A stretch of 25,853 nucleotides of DNA from a virus. Location of the stretch: the IMG/VR virus record IMGVR_UViG_3300049846_000451, positions 1-25,853 of that record; one strand, given 5' to 3'. Each line of letters opens with the position of its first letter. The stretch's first letter is position 1. Under the pieces are notes generated by a model. It was not told where the DNA came from and did not search any database. It saw only the letters and a program-made list of their open reading frames with translations. Of this stretch, positions 1 through 10,993 are shown in pieces. A program made the position numbers and the translations under genes.

Positions 1-3000
1 CAATAATAACTGTCTCTGGGATGTATATCTTCTATCTCTTATAAAGGAAATATATTTTTGTGCTCTAGCGTCAGAAAGATAGAATCTATGAACTACTGAG
101 AAATTTGTTGATCTTGGATTACTATTGAAGAGTGGACTTATATCATCTATAGACAATACTCTGTTTCCAACAGACTCAAAGTAATCATTAAGAACTCTAC
201 TTGAAAAAGTTATTTCATCTGATAAAACTTTAGATTTAATAGATAGCGCGTTTTCTGATGCTAAATCAAAATCATAAAAACAATTCAAGTTAGCAAATCC
301 ATCAATGTCAGCTGTCACATCTATATTTGATATAGTGTTTGTGCTTATTCCGGTATAAGCAAATGATTCCAACTGATAGTCAGAAAACTTCTTAAAACCT
401 GCAGTATGATTTAAAGATCCAACAGCATCTTCCCAGGTATCATATGGAACTCTTGAACTGAGTGAATATGAGAAATTTTGATAATAGAAATTATCTTGAA
501 TTCTTTGTAAATTATTATTCAGAATTCCAGTTTCCTCTTTCCAACCACTTTCAGTTCTAGAATATGCATCGACATTAATGAATCCTTCAAATTTTATTGA
601 AGAGTTTATTCTGCCTTGGGTTTTGCTAGATAATCCTTCAAGAATTCTTCCTTCCTGAATAATCTCTCTTGAAGAAATCTTTACAAACTTGGACTGATCA
701 TCCCAACTTTCCACATACCCAATTATACTAGAAGAACCAGCATATCCTACGTTTTCTTTATTGACAAATTGATTCTGCTTTATTTTAACATTAAATTGTG
801 GGAAATATTTTTCGGGGATTATTCTACCAGTCGAATTTATCTCATCAAAAGCTCCAGGAAATTCTCCATTAGATAGATAATTTCCTAAATTATAAGTCAC
901 TGTTCCAATGCCACCAATATTGGGATCGACATTGGTTATTGTAAACAGTTGATAATTATAATCTTCAGAATTAAATCCTTTACCAGTGGAATTAATTCCA
1001 ACACTAATATTCTCAATTAAAACTCTATCATTAACCGCAAATGGGAAGGAATCTGCTGTACTAAATCCAACCGCTAGAGATACTGTCACATCATTATTCG
1101 ATTGGTTGTATGAAATAGAACCTATTCCGACACCGTTAGAATTTTGTGTTGGTATAATTGTTGGATTTACGTCATTGAGTCTATATGTATTTTTTAGTAT
1201 AGTGACATATTCATCCCCTAGAGAATATTTTAAGTCAATCTCTGACAAAACTTCATTTGTTTTCCCGTCTAAAATGATAAGTTTTGGTGCGGTTAAATAA
1301 CCTCTTCCATTTGAAGAAATTCCAATATAATCTATAGAATTTAATGGTTCTATCTTTAAAACTTGGGGTAGAATTACATTTGGTCTTACTGTTTTGTCGT
1401 AAGAGAAGTCAAATCCAATATCATTTAACTTTGTTTTCTTGACTTTTCCTATTGTTGTACTTGATGCTTCTAAAATGGCACCATTACCTAAAGTAGAATT
1501 TACTTTTGAGAATTTTGGTATTTTATTGTAATTTTGACCCTTGGACAGAACATCGATCTTAGAAATAGCACCAAAAGCACTCAAAGAATTTGTTTCATAA
1601 GTGATGTTTGAAGAAGTATTATAGTATAAAGATTCTGGATTTTTTTCTAGGTTATATGTAAATGAAGAGGAAGAGGTTGATACAATCTTATGTTTTCCAT
1701 TATACTCACTAAAGAGAACTTGTATCTCATTATTGGAAATAACAGAAGAATCTACATTAACTTCTGCTTTTGTTGCTGGCAACGAAGCACTATAGATTGG
1801 ATCTAACTTATAATATAACTTTTGTGGAGTGTTATTGTTAATAGATAAAGAAACTTTGGATGTACTATCAATACCAACTCTTCCAACCCTACTTACTTCA
1901 ATACTTTCGCTATTTTGAGATTTATCGAAAATTTGTGTATAATTTGAATCGGTATAGAAATTTAATTCAAAAGCAGAATAGGATAAAGAACCTGCTGAAT
2001 ATGAGAGGGATGAATCCGATAGATCAAAATTGACGGTTGAATTTCTATAAACTTTAATTGGAGGATTTACTGGAGATAAAGTACCAGAAGATGCTGAGGT
2101 TATTCCAACTATGTTGGGAGTTAATCCCGTAGCACTGTAGTAAGAAGTAGATAATCTTACAGTATCTTTATCGAAAACAACTATGTAATAGATTTGGTTA
2201 TTAGATAACCCAATTGATGGAACATTGGAAGTATGAATAACTTTCTGACCATTTTCAAAACCATGATTAATGATTGTTATTGAATCTGTGCTGGTATTTA
2301 CTCCAGCAGAAACAAAAGTTCTTGGGTTTATCAATAACTTTCTATTATAGTCATCATACTTAACGATAATAGAAGTTGATACTCCGGGATTTATGCCCAC
2401 AAAAACAAAATCATTGTTTATTAAACCATGAGTTTGAGCAGTAGAAACTGTGACTGTATTTTTTGATGCTTGACCAGTTAATTTTGAATAATTTGTTTCA
2501 AAACTGTGGTGGGTTCCAGTACCAAATCCAACCAAATATAGTGTACTTGTGGAGTTTGTAGTAGTTGCTATTCCAACAAATGTACCAGTGCTTCCCAATC
2601 CAACTTTTACTGTTGATATTCCAATTAGGTCATTGGTAATTTTAGCAACATAAATCGAAGATTGGTCCGCTAAAGTAAAGGTATCGGAACCAGTATTTGA
2701 AACGGAAATTGGATCTCCCGAATTGGTTGAATATGTAAGTTTATCTCCGGTCTGTAAATTGTGATTGGGGATATAGATTGTTCTTGTTGGAATGAAAATT
2801 TGAGTATCTCCAACTCCAGGATTTGAGAATGTAATTGTTTTTCCTATTCCCGCTCCAGAAATAGTTCCAATACCAAGAGAATCTTTAGGATCAAAGTAAA
2901 TTTCTCTATTTGGTTTATATGAATATGAAGTTGTTGGACCTACATTAATTGAGAACCTTCTTGGAATTTCATATAAAACTTCAGTAAAACTATGAGCAAC

Positions 3001-6000
3001 TCCTATTGTTCCATCAATCGCTCTTACAATTCTAATTCTAGAAGATGGAACATCTACGTTTAGTACTTTTACTTTTTCGCTACCAAGTAAGAAAATATCA
3101 TTTTCTCTAATATCAGAATTTCTGAGATTTCCTGAAACTGATATGTAAGTAGATATACCAGTCACTCCAACCGATCCAATTCCAGATGGACTTGAAATTG
3201 AAAGTGTGTTTGTTGTGGAAACTCCGATAATATATGAACGATTTAACAAAGATGTTGTTGTACTTAAACCAGATAGAGAAACAATATCTGTATTTGAAAA
3301 TCCATGTGGATTTTCTGATTGAACTATTAGATAATTTTTATTTCCTTCTGACGGATAAATTTCGGCATTATATATCGTGGTACTTGAGGTACTAACATAA
3401 TTTACATTTTTACCTTTAACTCTAGAAACTTTGGAAGCAAATCCAAAACCAGAAGTTCCTCCTTCATCAAATACGACTTTATCATTTACCTTATAATTTG
3501 TTCCTCCAGTCAATATGCCGACATTTTCTATTGAACCGTGGGATGAATATTTGATATCTACAGTTTGGTTTAATAAGTTTGGTAGATTCAAATATGAATA
3601 TGATGAGTCATCTTTAAGTAAATTATATGGAGATGTATTTCTGGACCAAGTAGTTTCATTTAAATCAAAATCATCTTGATTAGAATTTCTACTAAAATTA
3701 AATTCATTTGGTACAGACTTGAATCTATTTCCAATTAAATATGGGAAGACTGGTAATCTGTAACCATTAAAGTTATTTGAAACAACATCACTTATAGTCG
3801 CAAAATAAGCATAAGTTCCATTTGGAAAATCTGGAGTAATACAGAATCTTCCATTGTATTCGTCTAAAATAGTATCCTCGTCTTCATTCCTATACTCATA
3901 ATCTTCAACGAAAAATCCTACTGGGAACGGTGGTCTATTGGAAAGAGGATTCAATACATATCCAGATCTCATCCTACTAATAGTTCCACCAGTCTTTTCG
4001 GAGAATCCATATGGACCATAAATTGGATTTCCATCATATGCCCATCCAATTATTGGCGAATGGTTTGTTGAAGAGACTTCTTGATTGTTTGATTTTTTTA
4101 AGTCAAAGCTTCCATAAAGAATTTTTCCACTAATATCTTTAGAGTATACATTCTCTCTCAGCTTTCTTGGGGCATATAAATGAGTAAACTGAAGCCCATA
4201 TTTCGAATTTAAATTATTGAAAATAAATCCATCATCTTCAGTAATACTATTGAAGTATCTTTCAAATAGATTTATCGTCCAAGTTCTTAATTTTGGATCT
4301 AGCTCTGCTCCAGATCCAGCAGAAGAAACCGTAATAAATGTGTTATTTGGATCGTATCCACCACCACTTTCAATTACTTTTACGGATTTGATCTGACCAT
4401 TTTCGACAATTGGTGTTAGTATTGCCCCAATACCACTTCCACTTGTAGTTATAGTTAGATTAGGTGGACAGTTATAATCTTTTCCTGGATTATTAATCAA
4501 CACCTGCTCAATTTTTCCATTATTAATTACTGGAATGAGTTGGGATTCAGATCCACTATTCAATAATACATTTGGAACTCTATTGAAATTAATAATTTCG
4601 GAAGATCCATATCCAACACCATTATTTTCTAAGTATATTGAAGAAATTGATCCCCTAAAAATAGGTTGAACAACTGCTTTAAACAAGATATCACTCGTAG
4701 ATGCTATACCAACAGTACCAACAACTTCTACTGTAATGTCTGGATAGTTAAAAATATGAGTTCCAGAACCACCTGAAGTTAATTGTAGGTATTGGTTTGT
4801 TTTATAATAGAAATCTTGATTATCCGTTCCAATTCCAACGGATGAAAGTTTAAAATTATCACCATCTACTTTTGTAATATAATAGTTTGTATTATTGGAT
4901 AAACCTCCTATTACTGACCCATCTGTAGAATATTTTACAACTTCTCCAGAACTGAATCCATGATTAATGATATTAACATATCCTAGAGAAGTGCTAATTC
5001 CAGATGAAGTTATAGTTCTCTTTTTATTTTCATAATTAGATCCACCATCCTCAACAATTATTGAGGATAGTACCGACTTTTTATCATAAGATTCTAAGAA
5101 ATGATTTCCTATTCCAAATGAGGTTAAAGATATCGTATTGATTCCCACTAGGGCATCGTTGAAGGTTCTATGTAATTTAACTGTACGTAAATCCGGAGTG
5201 GAAACATAGTAAATTGAGTTTGTAGATATTCCACCTACAGCATGTTGAGCATTAGTTTTATATATTACTTTCTCGGATTTTCTAAATTTGTGATATGTAG
5301 AAAATCCTATGGTAGAATTTGTCAGATTAACAAAAGCAGATTTCGATTCTGAATTAAAACTTACTTGATGATCAATTAATTTCATCGAAGCAGTTGCCTT
5401 GGCACCAGTGCCATTTCCACCAGTGATATTGATTTTTGGCGTGTCTAGATAATCAAATCCTGGATCAACTATCCTGATTTCTTGTAAAGATCCCCTAACA
5501 GCGCAATATCCAGTTGCTCCAGTACCAACCGAGTCTTGTATAATCAGTACGGGTGGATTGATAATGTCATAACCAGATCCGGGATTTACAATATCAATAT
5601 TTTGAATACTATCGTAATAAACGGAGTCTTTTGATTTATAATTCAGTATCTCAACCCCATTAATTAAGATTCCTGTAGTTCCTGGTGTTGTCTCATAAAC
5701 ATTCCCATCTTGAATTGTAGGGGAAATTTCTCTTAATAATTTTTGCGAACTTAATTTTTTGGAATAAACATCATAATGTTCTATCTTATTATTAACTACA
5801 CTTGTGGGATTTTCTACAGAAACAAATATTGAATTGTAAAGATTAGCTCTGCTTTTAGATAATTTTACTATAGTTTGATCTACTCTCTTTACAAAGTAAA
5901 CTCCTTCTTCGAATAATTTAGTTGTTCCTGCGGTATAATAAACAGAATCTCCGGTGTAAAGATTATGATTACCAATATTAAAAGTATCTCCTACAAAAGT

Positions 6001-7728
6001 TCCACTAAAAGTAATAGATCTTTCAAAGGCATTTAATGGTTGATTGTTATAATTTGGTAGTGATGGCGAAGAAATTAATGTCTTGTCTTCAATTTTGTAA
6101 ATGTTTTGAACATCAGTAATTTCATTAGATAAGTAAGAGTATTTTGTAGAATTTACTTTTAAAAGATTTCTTTGAAGTGAATATGTTTTGCTTACATCTA
6201 AAGACCCTTGCCCACCAATATCTAAGATACTGGAAGAAATTACACGAATAACTGTGGAAGATTTTCTGGTTCCATCATTTGCTATAATTTCTATCTTATC
6301 ACCAATCTTAAAGTTGTGTTCAATTTTGGTATTTAATCTGTATGTCTGATTGTTAGAATCTTCAATCACTATAGAAGATACTTCAATTCCATTTGAAATA
6401 TTGAAAAACCAATTATTTGATTTAACGTCTGTTGGATTAACTCCTAGAGTTTTTATGATAGCGCGATCACCTGTATTACAATAATATGTGTCATCTACAA
6501 TATCAACGCTCTTAAGAACTGAAGTTATTCTTACTTTAATTGTTCTGTCTGAGTTTGTATTTGATTCTCCGTATGCATAAACATTTAACCAGATATCAGA
6601 ACCATCTACAATAGTTTTTGTGATATTTTGGCATCCGAAAAACTGATTTAGATTTTTTGAAGTATATGATATTACTCCTTCCGAACCATCATTGTAAATT
6701 AAAGATAGTTCTCCGGAAGAAGGAAATCCCACTGTAGAATCTACATCCAGAGTGCTTGCACCAGAAGAAACATTTCCAATAAGTTTTGTTTTAGGGTGTA
6801 CTGAGAAATTTCCATATAATGATCCATCAACACCAATATCTCTATTATATCCAGCATCAAAACTTAATCTATAGTATACTTTGCCCGTATTTGAAAATAT
6901 TTTCTCAACTCTAGAGATTGACGCATAACCCTTTGTAATATCACCATACTCATCTTGATTTAATGTAGATCTTTCAAGTTCATATGGATCTCCAGAAATA
7001 CTTTCTACTACTAAATCGTTAGTTATTTCGTAGTTAGCATTGGATGGTTTGATTAAATAGTCTTGTGGCTTTATAATTCTAACTTCTTCGCCATATAAGA
7101 CATTAAATAAAATTTTAAACGAAAGATCTGTCCCTCTAGTTGAGTAAAAATCTTTTGACTGCTTGAGGAAAAGATACTTATCTAAAGTACTATAGAATTC
7201 TCTATTTTCAAATCCCGGAGTAATTTGATACTTAATTTTATTGAAAAATTCTTTTAAGAAAAGAGAACTTAAGTTAATTACACTAGAACCGGAAGTATGA
7301 TCTGCTGATTCCGATTCAGTAAATAATAGTTGATCCGGTTTATTTGGATTTTCGTATGAAGAGGTGCCAGAAAAACCTCTTACGCATCCAGTAAAGGAAG
7401 TTGAAGTTTTTCCTGTATAAGTGATAATTTCATCATCTATTTGGATCAATCCATAAGAATTGGGAAATCCAATGGTCGATGAAACTGTAATCGTATCATC
7501 AAGAAATGAAACATTTTGAGTTAATTTTGTTGACTCAGAATTTCCCTTAATAGTATCTAACTTCAAGTATTGGTCGATATTTTGAATTATATCGGTAGAA
7601 GCACCTTGAAACTCTTGAGAAATATAATATTGCTTCAAAAATTCAGCAACTAAAGGAAACTCCTCTCTAACATATTGAGGGAGTTGATTTTGGATAATGT
7701 TATTAAACTGAATTCTTTTTTCTGACAT
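1..7728 (-). CDS. Giant virion structural protein with YHYH-type domain, baseplate/tail associated (3' end outside window)
   Basis: The frame is open from the ATG at 7728 to the left edge, giving 2,576 codons with no stop that I found by eye; the C-terminus lies outside the window. The N-terminus (MSEKRIQFNNIIQNQLPQY) matches the style of the very large virion proteins encoded just downstream of gene 6 in T4-like cyanophages. Near residues 1,220-1,240 is a YHYH-like segment, IIGWAYDGNPIYGPYG. The rest is rich in Ser, Thr, Asn and Gly, with repeated beta-type units of the form GxGYxxPPxVxI (about residues 710-760 and 1,030-1,140) and many GIGT or GVST turns, suggesting a fibrous beta-rich protein. 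Its start lies one base after the gp6 stop (TAAAATG), so it is co-transcribed with gp6 and gp25. The exact role is not proven by sequence; a baseplate or tail-fibre part is the likely reading. Confidence 0.85.
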   Translation of the reverse strand, partial: MSEKRIQFNNIIQNQLPQYVREEFPLVAEFLKQYYISQEFQGASTDIIQNIDQYLKLDTIKGNSESTKLTQNVSFLDDTITVSSTIGFPNSYGLIQIDDEIITYTGKTSTSFTGCVRGFSGTSSYENPNKPDQLLFTESESADHTSGSSVINLSSLFLKEFFNKIKYQITPGFENREFYSTLDKYLFLKQSKDFYSTRGTDLSFKILFNVLYGEEVRIIKPQDYLIKPSNANYEITNDLVVESISGDPYELERSTLNQDEYGDITKGYASISRVEKIFSNTGKVYYRLSFDAGYNRDIGVDGSLYGNFSVHPKTKLIGNVSSGASTLDVDSTVGFPSSGELSLIYNDGSEGVISYTSKNLNQFFGCQNITKTIVDGSDIWLNVYAYGESNTNSDRTIKVRITSVLKSVDIVDDTYYCNTGDRAIIKTLGVNPTDVKSNNWFFNISNGIEVSSIVIEDSNNQTYRLNTKIEHNFKIGDKIEIIANDGTRKSSTVIRVISSSILDIGGQGSLDVSKTYSLQRNLLKVNSTKYSYLSNEITDVQNIYKIEDKTLISSPSLPNYNNQPLNAFERSITFSGTFVGDTFNIGNHNLYTGDSVYYTAGTTKLFEEGVYFVKRVDQTIVKLSKSRANLYNSIFVSVENPTSVVNNKIEHYDVYSKKLSSQKLLREISPTIQDGNVYETTPGTTGILINGVEILNYKSKDSVYYDSIQNIDIVNPGSGYDIINPPVLIIQDSVGTGATGYCAVRGSLQEIRIVDPGFDYLDTPKINITGGNGTGAKATASMKLIDHQVSFNSESKSAFVNLTNSTIGFSTYHKFRKSEKVIYKTNAQHAVGGISTNSIYYVSTPDLRTVKLHRTFNDALVGINTISLTSFGIGNHFLESYDKKSVLSSIIVEDGGSNYENKKRTITSSGISTSLGYVNIINHGFSSGEVVKYSTDGSVIGGLSNNTNYYITKVDGDNFKLSSVGIGTDNQDFYYKTNQYLQLTSGGSGTHIFNYPDITVEVVGTVGIASTSDILFKAVVQPIFRGSISSIYLENNGVGYGSSEIINFNRVPNVLLNSGSESQLIPVINNGKIEQVLINNPGKDYNCPPNLTITTSGSGIGAILTPIVENGQIKSVKVIESGGGYDPNNTFITVSSAGSGAELDPKLRTWTINLFERYFNSITEDDGFIFNNLNSKYGLQFTHLYAPRKLRENVYSKDISGKILYGSFDLKKSNNQEVSSTNHSPIIGWAYDGNPIYGPYGFSEKTGGTISRMRSGYVLNPLSNRPPFPVGFFVEDYEYRNEDEDTILDEYNGRFCITPDFPNGTYAYFATISDVVSNNFNGYRLPVFPYLIGNRFKSVPNEFNFSRNSNQDDFDLNETTWSRNTSPYNLLKDDSSYSYLNLPNLLNQTVDIKYSSHGSIENVGILTGGTNYKVNDKVVFDEGGTSGFGFASKVSRVKGKNVNYVSTSSTTIYNAEIYPSEGNKNYLIVQSENPHGFSNTDIVSLSGLSTTTSLLNRSYIIGVSTTNTLSISSPSGIGSVGVTGISTYISVSGNLRNSDIRENDIFLLGSEKVKVLNVDVPSSRIRIVRAIDGTIGVAHSFTEVLYEIPRRFSINVGPTTSYSYKPNREIYFDPKDSLGIGTISGAGIGKTITFSNPGVGDTQIFIPTRTIYIPNHNLQTGDKLTYSTNSGDPISVSNTGSDTFTLADQSSIYVAKITNDLIGISTVKVGLGSTGTFVGIATTTNSTSTLYLVGFGTGTHHSFETNYSKLTGQASKNTVTVSTAQTHGLINNDFVFVGINPGVSTSIIVKYDDYNRKLLINPRTFVSAGVNTSTDSITIINHGFENGQKVIHTSNVPSIGLSNNQIYYIVVFDKDTVRLSTSYYSATGLTPNIVGITSASSGTLSPVNPPIKVYRNSTVNFDLSDSSLSYSAGSLSYSAFELNFYTDSNYTQIFDKSQNSESIEVSRVGRVGIDSTSKVSLSINNNTPQKLYYKLDPIYSASLPATKAEVNVDSSVISNNEIQVLFSEYNGKHKIVSTSSSSFTYNLEKNPESLYYNTSSNITYETNSLSAFGAISKIDVLSKGQNYNKIPKFSKVNSTLGNGAILEASSTTIGKVKKTKLNDIGFDFSYDKTVRPNVILPQVLKIEPLNSIDYIGISSNGRGYLTAPKLIILDGKTNEVLSEIDLKYSLGDEYVTILKNTYRLNDVNPTIIPTQNSNGVGIGSISYNQSNNDVTVSLAVGFSTADSFPFAVNDRVLIENISVGINSTGKGFNSEDYNYQLFTITNVDPNIGGIGTVTYNLGNYLSNGEFPGAFDEINSTGRIIPEKYFPQFNVKIKQNQFVNKENVGYAGSSSIIGYVESWDDQSKFVKISSREIIQEGRILEGLSSKTQGRINSSIKFEGFINVDAYSRTESGWKEETGILNNNLQRIQDNFYYQNFSYSLSSRVPYDTWEDAVGSLNHTAGFKKFSDYQLESFAYTGISTNTISNIDVTADIDGFANLNCFYDFDLASENALSIKSKVLSDEITFSSRVLNDYFESVGNRVLSIDDISPLFNSNPRSTNFSVVHRFYLSDARAQKYISFIRDRRYTSQRQLLL

Positions 7729-7729
7729 T

Positions 7730-9658
7730 TTATGATCTTACTAGGTTCCCGTTGCTGTAGCTTGATGATACAATATAGTTAGATGCTGAAGGATCAAGTC
7801 CCGAAGAAATTTGGTCGGGGATCATTTCAAAAACACTCTTATTAATATCTAGTTGAAGATATAAATCCTGTAATCCAATTACGTCGTTGGACTTTGGAGT
7901 TGCTGATATTTCGATGATTGGTTGTCCATCTTTTGTTTTTCCTGACAAAACATTTATTGGATTTAATGTAATTATTCCATTTTCATAATCTATTTTCCCG
8001 ACATTTCTCTTTACCACTGTGGCACTAGTAGAATTGACGTTAGGGACGGTGAATAAGAAAATCGATCCAGTTATTCTATTGCTATCAGGGATATCTGAAA
8101 GGTAGACATTATCTTGAAATTCTGAGATTTTAAACGCAGATGATTTTATATTATATCCATCCATACTACTAATATGGAAGGCATTACCAAATCCAATTTG
8201 ATATTCCGCAAAAGTATTTAAAGTAACTCTCAAGTCTCTTCTAATTTGAATAGTAGTTATATTGGATGTCACAGACTCATGACTATCATCAATAATTTTT
8301 AGAAATTTACTATATTTAAATCTTGCTCCATACTTATTTAATTCAGTTGATTCAGCATACTTATTAGCATTTGTTTGGATAATTGTAGAAACATATGATG
8401 AACTTGGAGTCAGATTTGTGTTATAATAAACTTTAGAATTTGCCTCAATATAAAGATATTTTAAATCTAGTATTTCTGGGACTATTCCTGCGACAGAATA
8501 TTTCTTAAGATCTCTCTTGATATTTTCTTTAATCAAATTGGGGAGAAAGTCTCCAGTTCTTGGTTTTATACTAATAAAAACTTTTCCATATTGTGGTGGG
8601 ATTAACTCTTCACCGCCAAAAACTGATATTGATTCTGTTTCTGGATATATTTTACTAGGAATTAATGCCTCATAGTCATTAGCAGATAAAGCCCTATTCT
8701 GAGAAGAGTATATTCTTGGTGCGTACTTCTTAATAGAATCTATTGTCTCAATATTTTCTCCACCTTGAGATGTAATACCAGTTGTCAGTAGTGATATGCC
8801 AGATGTGACATTATATTCTGTGGAATTTCTTGTATATGAAATTCTACCAGAAAATGTGAATTGACTTATTCCATTACCACTATCACCATTAGAAACAATA
8901 TAATCAACTTCAATATAATTATTATTTTCTAATTTTTTCCCAAAAAGAATTCCATCACCAAAAATCAATTCATATCTCTCATTTTCAATTTCTTGAATAT
9001 AGTAAACTTTAGAATCCTTATTTACATCAAAAACACTATCCTGAAGGGTGTACTTAGTTGATGATGTTGATGTTTGAGATTGTTTAACTCTTACAGAAAT
9101 TAATTGAGTATCGATTCCTGAGTTTGGTAAGATAAATCTTTGATTTAAATTATTTGAATTATATGTAAAATTATTCGATAAGAGAATGCCTTCATAAAGT
9201 GTAATATCATTGAATGATGCTATATTATCTACAACTGGAACAGTGATATCATCTAAAATAGAGAATATGAATGACTGATTACCAAAAGATCCGGAAGTAC
9301 TTGCTACAGGACCTTTTTTTAGCGTTAGAGATGCTGGTGCTGGAGTGATATTTGTTGTATCTACAAAAAAACTTATTGATGCTACTGCTGCTTTTCTTGA
9401 TCTAGGTACGTATCCAATGTTTCTTGCGAGTGCTACAACGTTTTCTCTTAGAGTGGCACTGTCAATAAACACTTCATTTGCCACCATGTTGGCATTGTAT
9501 GAAGTGATGTAGGTATTATATGCCAAGACATCGATTATCGTTGAAAGATTAGATCCTTCAAAATCATAATCAGTAAAATTTGAGTTTGACCTCAAATAAT
9601 CTTTTAAACTTGTTTTAATCTGGTCAAAGTCCAGATTTGAAAAATTTACTAACGGCAT
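7730..9658 (-). CDS. gp6: Baseplate wedge subunit gp6
   Basis: The protein has 642 residues, close to the T4 gp6 length. It opens with MPLVNFSNLDFDQIKTSLKD and continues through a region about finding no fixed topology (YNTYITSYNANMVANEVF, residues about 48-65) that is typical of the gp6/J-like baseplate family. In T4, gp6 forms the inner ring dimer of the baseplate wedge and holds neighbouring wedges together. The gene lies directly between gp25 upstream, whose stop abuts this ATG (TAAATG), and the giant structural protein downstream. That gp25-gp6 order is the T4 order. Transcription probably comes from the late promoter before gp25. Confidence 0.92.
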   Translation of the reverse strand: MPLVNFSNLDFDQIKTSLKDYLRSNSNFTDYDFEGSNLSTIIDVLAYNTYITSYNANMVANEVFIDSATLRENVVALARNIGYVPRSRKAAVASISFFVDTTNITPAPASLTLKKGPVASTSGSFGNQSFIFSILDDITVPVVDNIASFNDITLYEGILLSNNFTYNSNNLNQRFILPNSGIDTQLISVRVKQSQTSTSSTKYTLQDSVFDVNKDSKVYYIQEIENERYELIFGDGILFGKKLENNNYIEVDYIVSNGDSGNGISQFTFSGRISYTRNSTEYNVTSGISLLTTGITSQGGENIETIDSIKKYAPRIYSSQNRALSANDYEALIPSKIYPETESISVFGGEELIPPQYGKVFISIKPRTGDFLPNLIKENIKRDLKKYSVAGIVPEILDLKYLYIEANSKVYYNTNLTPSSSYVSTIIQTNANKYAESTELNKYGARFKYSKFLKIIDDSHESVTSNITTIQIRRDLRVTLNTFAEYQIGFGNAFHISSMDGYNIKSSAFKISEFQDNVYLSDIPDSNRITGSIFLFTVPNVNSTSATVVKRNVGKIDYENGIITLNPINVLSGKTKDGQPIIEISATPKSNDVIGLQDLYLQLDINKSVFEMIPDQISSGLDPSASNYIVSSSYSNGNLVRS

Positions 9659-10060
9659 TTACCTAGTAGATTGCAAAACGAACTGTAGCTTTTGTGATGG
9701 TACATCGATACCAATAATCCTATAAACTATCACAACATCGAAACCACCATTATCATAGTCTGGATTCACTTGAACATCGATCAAATTGACTCTTGGCTCA
9801 TAATTATTGATAGAATTTCTAATTTCATCATTAATGATTGAAGCAGAAATTTGATCTACATTCTCAAATAGAGATTTACTTACCTTTGAACCAAAATTTT
9901 CATTGAAAAATTTTTCGCCAGGTAATGTAAACACTATATTACGAACTGAGCGTGCAATAGCAGACTCATTTTTAAGGGCAATCAAGTCATTCGACAGAGG
10001 GTTGCTCTGAAATGTCATACTGATATCTTTAAATCCTTGACTTACCCTTTCTAAAGGCAT
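9659..10060 (-). CDS. gp25: Baseplate wedge subunit gp25 (GPW/gp25 family)
   Basis: The protein has 133 residues, the usual size of the family. It shows the family pattern of an N-terminal DISMTF strand, the stretch SVRNIVFTLPGEKFFNENFG (residues about 39-58) and a C-terminal VVIVYRIIG strand. In T4, gp25 sits in the baseplate wedge core and forms part of the nucleus from which the sheath polymerises. The stop codon abuts the gp6 start, so the two are translationally coupled. A late promoter core (AATAAATA) lies 21-28 bases upstream of the ATG. Confidence 0.93.
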   Translation of the reverse strand: MPLERVSQGFKDISMTFQSNPLSNDLIALKNESAIARSVRNIVFTLPGEKFFNENFGSKVSKSLFENVDQISASIINDEIRNSINNYEPRVNLIDVQVNPDYDNGGFDVVIVYRIIGIDVPSQKLQFVLQSTR

Positions 10061-10080
10061 TGATTATTATAATTCTATCT

Positions 10081-10088
10081 TATTTATT
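10081..10088 (-). promoter_or_regulatory. T4-type late promoter before gp25
   Basis: On the minus strand the sequence reads AATAAATA, containing the ATAAATA core used for late transcription in T4-like cyanophages. It overlaps the stop codon of the upstream 84-residue gene. A start site about 10 bases downstream would give a short leader before the gp25 ATG at 10060. Confidence 0.7.
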
Positions 10089-10341
10089 ACGGATTTTTTG
10101 ATTCGTAGAGTGGTTCAGTGCCATATTCCCAGTCATCATAGTCTTCATCATTGCGAATTTTAGAATGAATTTCATTTTGATGATAAAAATCATGCTTTTT
10201 GGGAGTTAGATCATCGTTTGCGATCTCACGAAGCATCTTTTGCTTCTCTATCTGTGCTTCCCAACCATATTCTGAGGATAAAAATTGAGTCCCCCACTCA
10301 TTTTTCATGAAATTTTGGTCTTTATCAACGTGTTTGGTCAT
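10087..10341 (-). CDS. Conserved small cyanophage-type protein, unknown function
   Basis: This 84-residue acidic and aromatic protein has no recognised domain. It is charged throughout (EWGTQFLSSEYGWEAQIEKQ near the start, DEDYDDWEYG near the end), with no membrane segment or signal peptide. It overlaps the end of the 222-residue gene upstream by 17 bases, and its stop overlaps the late promoter of gp25. Its place among structural genes suggests a late or assembly role, but that is inference from position only. Confidence 0.75.
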   Translation of the reverse strand: MTKHVDKDQNFMKNEWGTQFLSSEYGWEAQIEKQKMLREIANDDLTPKKHDFYHQNEIHSKIRNDEDYDDWEYGTEPLYESKNP

Positions 10342-10993
10342 TTTTTTGCTCCTGATCTGTTAAATCAGAACTTTTTACGGGGTTGCTATCCCGTGTATCA
10401 ATATAGAACCCTTCTCTTAGGTAATCTTCGTCGATTATAAACTCTAAATTATCAATTTTTTTAGATTCTTCTCCTTTCCAAATAGGAACAGCAACTGAAT
10501 TTCCGAATCTAAAGTCTGGATTCTGTCTAAAATGTACTTCTATCAGTCTTCCGCCAATAAATTCGCAGTTAATCCACTCATAATTACCTTTTAAACTATT
10601 TAATATAGATGGAAAATCAATATCAAGATCAATCTTAGACCATTTTTTCCATTTATATAATGGGTCTTGAGAATCCCTCTCTCCAATAACAACTAGTTTT
10701 GAATTTTTTTGAAAGAAGTCTACGCTTAAATGCTCTCCAGTAAAAATCTCACACCAAAATTCTGATGGGTGAAGATGATCCGTATACTTATCGATCCATT
10801 CTATACGAGAAAATCTTCCCATACCAAGTAAATTAATACTCGGTCTGACTATATAATGACCTGGATATGGAACAGGGCACCCTGTAGGTCCACAGAGATG
10901 ACCCAAACGACGATTTAGAAATAGCTTATTATAAACCCATAAATCGTTCTCATGTATTGAATTCCATTCGTCTACTGGGTCTGAGTAGTACAT
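10325..10993 (-). CDS. Conserved hypothetical protein next to the baseplate genes
   Basis: The protein has 222 residues and I do not recognise a domain with certainty. The central part has GPTGCPVPYPGHYIVRPSIN (about residues 35-54) followed by LLGMGRFSRIEWI, and many Trp and charged residues. The VRP-x-N-x-x-GMG stretch faintly recalls ATP-grasp nucleotide-binding strands, but the rest of that fold is not evident, so I do not call it one. The C-terminal 25 residues are polar and probably disordered. The gene overlaps its neighbours on both sides, which fits the late operon. Confidence 0.75.
   Translation of the reverse strand: MYYSDPVDEWNSIHENDLWVYNKLFLNRRLGHLCGPTGCPVPYPGHYIVRPSINLLGMGRFSRIEWIDKYTDHLHPSEFWCEIFTGEHLSVDFFQKNSKLVVIGERDSQDPLYKWKKWSKIDLDIDFPSILNSLKGNYEWINCEFIGGRLIEVHFRQNPDFRFGNSVAVPIWKGEESKKIDNLEFIIDEDYLREGFYIDTRDSNPVKSSDLTDQEQKNDQTR

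Noticed and set aside
986-1300. Plus-strand open frame of 104 codons
   Set aside because: It is antisense to the giant structural gene, which reads through without a stop and has clear protein character.
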